From NCBI GenBank assembly GCA_902463905.1, contig CABQHF010000115.1, positions 1 to 6,993 of the forward strand: a stretch of 6,993 nucleotides of DNA, in the 5' to 3' direction. This document shows, piece after piece, positions 4,884 to 6,993 of this stretch (within the stretch, counting starts at the first letter, position 1; each line of letters opens with the position of its first letter). Source of the stretch: an uncultured Faecalibacterium sp. GTDB lineage: Bacteria > Bacillota > Clostridia > Oscillospirales > Ruminococcaceae. The translations under genes were made by a program, and so were the position numbers. Under the pieces are notes generated by a model, which had not been told where the DNA came from, searched no databases, and saw only the letters and a list, made by a program, of their open reading frames with translations.

Positions 4884-4886
4884 GGT

Positions 4887-5654
4887 TTACTGCTCAAAAA
4901 CATGGAACAGAAGCAGCAATACCCCATAAATCACCGGCTGATGCAGCAGATAGATCCCCAGCGAATGTCGGCCCAGCCACCCCAGCGGCGCACAGACCGA
5001 CCGGCGCAGCGGCTCCATGCGGGCCCGCCCCATGCAGAAATGCAGGAAGTACCCTGCCCAGAACAAAAACAGCCAGGGCAGCAGCGGAAAGTAATCCGTG
5101 GAGAAAAAGCCCCGCGGGAAAAAGCCGAAGAACGCCGTAAAGAGGTTGGCATACCAGGCACCCGGCAGCAATATCTGCCACGTGCCCAGCTGCCAGAAGC
5201 CATCCTGCGTGTGGTAGGTTGCCGCGAAGAGTAGCAGCGACACCACCAGCCCGGCCCATGCCGGGATCTTTTGCAGCAGCGGCTGCAGAAGGCCGGTGAT
5301 GAGCATGGCCGCCCCCAGCAGGGTGAGCACCCCGAACACGACCCGGTCCTCCGGCATGAACAGCAGCGTGACCGCCGTGACCAGCACCCCCGCCCCGGAA
5401 ATGATCAGCCCGCGCCGCAGCGGGCGATGCCCCAGCGGCAGGCAGAAGCCAGACAGCAGAATGAACACCCAGCAGATGCTCTGCTGCCACAGGTGCCCCT
5501 GCCAGCCCGTATACCATGCGGCAGACATGCCAAACAAAAAGATCAGATCCCAACAGGCATGATAGCCGATCATGCTGAGCAGGTCCAGCCCGCGCAGCTC
5601 ATCCAGCAGCGCATAGCGGCCCGCTGCCGGTTTGTTTTTGGAAGGTTTGTCCAT
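4887..5654 (-). CDS. DUF1624/HGSNAT-like membrane acyltransferase
   Basis: This 255-residue polytopic membrane protein matches the heparan-alpha-glucosaminide N-acetyltransferase catalytic domain family (DUF1624). The N-terminal signature is RYALLDELRGLDLLSMIGYH (residues 13-32), followed by D36. Further family features are ILLSGFCLPLG (65-75), a FGVLTLLGAAML segment (107-118), FPLLPWLFLFWAGYFL (189-204), and LGWLGRHSLGIYLLHQPV (224-241) with H230 and H238. About seven membrane spans are expected. Characterised HGSNAT transfers acetyl groups across the lysosomal membrane to glucosamine; bacterial members are mostly uncharacterised and probably acylate cell-envelope sugars. ATG at 5654 follows AGAGGGG spaced 6 nt. 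It has its own promoter after the rubrerythrin terminator, and no substrate-defining neighbour is present. Confidence 0.85.
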   Translation of the reverse strand: MDKPSKNKPAAGRYALLDELRGLDLLSMIGYHACWDLIFLFGMSAAWYTGWQGHLWQQSICWVFILLSGFCLPLGHRPLRRGLIISGAGVLVTAVTLLFMPEDRVVFGVLTLLGAAMLITGLLQPLLQKIPAWAGLVVSLLLFAATYHTQDGFWQLGTWQILLPGAWYANLFTAFFGFFPRGFFSTDYFPLLPWLFLFWAGYFLHFCMGRARMEPLRRSVCAPLGWLGRHSLGIYLLHQPVIYGVLLLLFHVFEQ

Positions 5655-5685
5655 TCCCGTCCCCTCTTTTCGTGCAGTTGGTTCC

Positions 5686-5715
5686 AGTATAAGCCGCTGG
5701 GTCGGGGTGTGTCAA
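5686..5715 (-). promoter_or_regulatory. Promoter of the DUF1624 acyltransferase gene
   Basis: On the minus strand a perfect -35 TTGACA (5715-5710), 18-bp spacer and -10 TATACT (5691-5686) are visible. The -35 starts only 5 bp after the T tract of the rubrerythrin terminator. Confidence 0.75.
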
Positions 5716-5720
5716 GGCGC

Positions 5721-5760
5721 AAAAAGCCCGCTGCACGGCGGGACGCACTGTGCAGCGGGC
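5721..5760 (-). terminator. Intrinsic terminator of the rubrerythrin gene
   Basis: On the minus strand GCCCGCTGCA (5760-5751) pairs perfectly with TGCAGCGGGC (5735-5726) around a 15-nt loop, followed by TTTTT (5725-5721). It lies 25 bp after the rubrerythrin stop. Confidence 0.9.
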
Positions 5761-5785
5761 AGAATGGATGACTGGGGAAACCCGA

Positions 5786-6337
5786 TCAGACTTCGGTGTT
5801 GAAGTAGCGCTTCAGCAGGCCCTCGAAGCCGCGGCCATGACGTGCCTCATCCTTGGCCATCTCATGGACGGTATCGTGGATGGCATCCAGGTTCAGGGCC
5901 TTTGCCTTCTTGGCCAGGTCCATCTTGCCGGAGCAGGCACCGCACTCGGCCTCGGCACGCATCATCAGGTTCTTCTTGGTGCTGTCGGTCACGACCTCGC
6001 CCAGCAGCTCGGCAAAGCGGGATGCATGGTCAGCTTCCTCATAAGCGTAGCGCTTGTAAGCCTCGGCGATCTCGGGGTAGCCCTCACGCTCTGCCACACG
6101 GGCCATAGCCAGGTACATGCCGACCTCGCTGCACTCACCCTCAAAGTTGGCGCGCAGACCGTCCACGATCTCCTGGGGCACGCCCTCTGCCTTGCCGATG
6201 CCTACAACGTGCTCGGTGACATAGGTGTTGCCCTTCTTCTCAACAAAAGCGGAGGCAGGAGCCTTGCAAACGGGGCACTGAGCCGGGATCTCACCTTCAG
6301 CAATGTAACCACAAACGGTGCAAACATATTTCTTCAT
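5786..6337 (-). CDS. rbr: Reverse rubrerythrin (rubredoxin domain first)
   Basis: This 183-residue cytosolic peroxidase has an N-terminal rubredoxin-type Fe(Cys)4 site, VCTVCGY and QCPVCKAP (C6, C9, C21, C24). A ferritin-like four-helix domain (about 50-180) carries a diiron centre. Likely iron ligands are E68 (FEGECSE), E101 and H104 (EEADHA), E129/E131, and E164 and H167 (DEARHG). Classic rubrerythrin has the rubredoxin domain at the C-terminus; the inverted order is that of clostridial 'reverse' rubrerythrins, which reduce H2O2 (and O2) with electrons from NADH via rubredoxin-type carriers. ATG at 6337 has GGAGGT spaced 8 nt. The gene is monocistronic, with its own promoter, PerR-like boxes and terminator. 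A helical C-terminus ending in RYFNTEV is complete. Confidence 0.95.
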   Translation of the reverse strand: MKKYVCTVCGYIAEGEIPAQCPVCKAPASAFVEKKGNTYVTEHVVGIGKAEGVPQEIVDGLRANFEGECSEVGMYLAMARVAEREGYPEIAEAYKRYAYEEADHASRFAELLGEVVTDSTKKNLMMRAEAECGACSGKMDLAKKAKALNLDAIHDTVHEMAKDEARHGRGFEGLLKRYFNTEV

Positions 6338-6423
6338 AAGAACAGACCTCCATCATTCTCTGATTGATTCATTTTGAAATCGAAGTGCAGGTGTTGGTAC
6401 TCACCAGCCCTTCTCATGGCTCT

Positions 6424-6452
6424 ATTATAGCGAATAATTCCTAGTTAGTCAA
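6424..6452 (-). promoter_or_regulatory. Strong promoter of the rubrerythrin gene
   Basis: On the minus strand -35 TTGACT (6452-6447), 17-bp spacer and perfect -10 TATAAT (6429-6424) predict a start near 6417 and a leader of about 80 nt. Confidence 0.85.
6432..6440. promoter_or_regulatory. Second GAATnATTC element inside the rubrerythrin promoter
   Basis: GAAT-A-ATTC (a 4-1-4 inverted repeat) lies in the spacer between -10 and -35. Its centre (6436) is 33 bp, about three helical turns, from the centre of the larger box at 6469. It matches the core but not the flanks of the PerR consensus. Confidence 0.4.
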
Positions 6453-6461
6453 GCATAATTT

Positions 6462-6476
6462 TAAGAATTATTCTCA
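6462..6476. promoter_or_regulatory. PerR-like box upstream of the rubrerythrin -35
   Basis: TAAGAATTATTCTCA contains a perfect AGAAT-T-ATTCT inverted repeat and resembles the 7-1-7 PerR/Fur-family operator (TTAGAATnATTCTAA-like in several Bacillota). It sits 9 bp upstream of the -35. Reverse rubrerythrin genes are known members of PerR regulons in clostridia, so peroxide-responsive derepression is likely; no perR gene is in the window. Confidence 0.55.
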
Positions 6477-6481
6477 ATTAC

Positions 6482-6515
6482 AAAAAACTGGCAAGGTCAC
6501 TAAAAACCTTGCCAG
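6482..6515 (-). terminator. Intrinsic terminator of the uracil permease gene
   Basis: On the minus strand CTGGCAAGGT (6515-6506) pairs perfectly with ACCTTGCCAG (6497-6488) around an 8-nt loop, followed by six T residues (6487-6482). It insulates the rubrerythrin promoter from permease read-through. Confidence 0.95.
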
Positions 6516-6570
6516 AAAACTATGCGCTTTGCCGGGTTTCCTCGGACGCATCTATTTTATTGTAGGGAGA

Positions 6571-6993
6571 TCAGACCTGCAGGTTGCTGCTGGAAGCAGC
6601 CTCGGAGCCGTCGGCAGCGTCAAACTCGTAGTCGTTGCCGGGCAGGATGGCGTTGAGCAGAATGCCGGCAATGGCAGCGATGGCCAGACCGGACAGGTTG
6701 ATGTTAACGCCTGCGATGGCAAAGCTGACGCCGCCCACCGAGTTGAAGCCCAGGGCGCACACCAGAATGACAGCGGCCACGATCAGGTTGCGGCTGTTGG
6801 TAAAGTCCACATGGTTTTCCACCACGTTGCGCACACCGATGGCGGAGATCATGCCGTACAGCACAAAGCTGATGCCGCCGATGATGCCGGTGGGGATGGT
6901 GTTGATGACGGCCTCAAACTTGGGGCTGAAGCTCAGGATGATGGCCAGCACAGCGGCAATGCGGATGACCAGCGGGTCGTAGATCTTGCTCAG
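6571..6993 (-). CDS. uraA: Uracil permease of the NCS2 family, C-terminal 140 residues (partial)
   Basis: The frame is open to the right edge and encodes the last 140 residues of a UraA/PyrP-type uracil:proton symporter in the cytoplasmic membrane. Recognisable NCS2 features are the VLAIILSFSPKFEAVINTIP helix start, then PTGIIGGISFVLYGMISAIG, then GVRNVVENHVDF followed by NSRNLIVAAVILV, and the last helix pair SGLAIAAIAGILLNAILP. A short acidic, Ser/Ala-rich tail ends in SSSNLQV before TGA at 6573-6571. The start and any pyrimidine-sensing leader lie outside the window. A strong terminator follows. Confidence 0.9.
   Translation of the reverse strand: MSKIYDPLVIRIAAVLAIILSFSPKFEAVINTIPTGIIGGISFVLYGMISAIGVRNVVENHVDFTNSRNLIVAAVILVCALGFNSVGGVSFAIAGVNINLSGLAIAAIAGILLNAILPGNDYEFDAADGSEAASSSNLQV

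Noticed and set aside
6520..6560. GGCAAAGCGC segment in the permease 3' region as a GEMM-like riboswitch
   Set aside because: It has only a short resemblance to the conserved GEMM core, lacks the required helices, and lies after a stop codon and before a terminator rather than in a leader.
1..6993. Search for CRISPR arrays, insertion sequences, phage genes, tRNAs and tandem repeats
   Set aside because: None seen. The repeated elements are limited to the short operator-like boxes and terminators listed.

Overview
The window looks like a chromosomal segment of a GC-rich, low-oxygen-tolerant Bacillota, most likely a gut Oscillospiraceae/Ruminococcaceae of the Faecalibacterium-Subdoligranulum kind. 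This is inferred from strong AGGAGG-type ribosome binding sites, SigA-like TTGACA/TATAAT promoters in a GC-rich background, a YlmC/YmxH-family protein, a clostridial-type flavodoxin and a rubredoxin-first ('reverse') rubrerythrin. No tRNA, insertion sequence, phage gene or CRISPR array is visible. All genes but one (a HAD phosphatase) lie on the minus strand.

Reading the minus strand from the right edge: the 3' end of a UraA-type uracil permease is closed by a strong intrinsic terminator (6482-6515). A reverse rubrerythrin follows, with its own promoter, two GAATnATTC elements that resemble PerR boxes, and its own terminator. Next is a DUF1624/HGSNAT-like membrane acyltransferase, then a short-chain flavodoxin with a long leader holding two inverted repeats and a terminator-like hairpin. 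Beyond it lies a likely three-gene operon: an unannotated 32-residue membrane protein, a YgbA-type 'nitrous oxide-stimulated promoter' family protein, and a 52-residue Cys-rich DUF1540 protein. A shared hairpin terminator separates this operon from the converging HAD gene.

Left of the HAD gene, and divergent from it, are a YlmC/YmxH PRC-barrel protein, a large LTA-synthase-family membrane enzyme, and the first 18 codons of rpsB (ribosomal protein S2) with a good promoter and a structured 125-nt leader.

The most interesting part is 3449-6476. Genes linked to oxidative stress (rubrerythrin), iron limitation or redox (flavodoxin) and nitrosative stress (YgbA) sit together with two small uncharacterised proteins. 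A repeated element, (G/A)TTAGTTT-N3-C(T/G)AAC, occurs twice in the flavodoxin leader and once over the -10 of the ygbA operon. This suggests one shared regulator, whose identity the window does not show.
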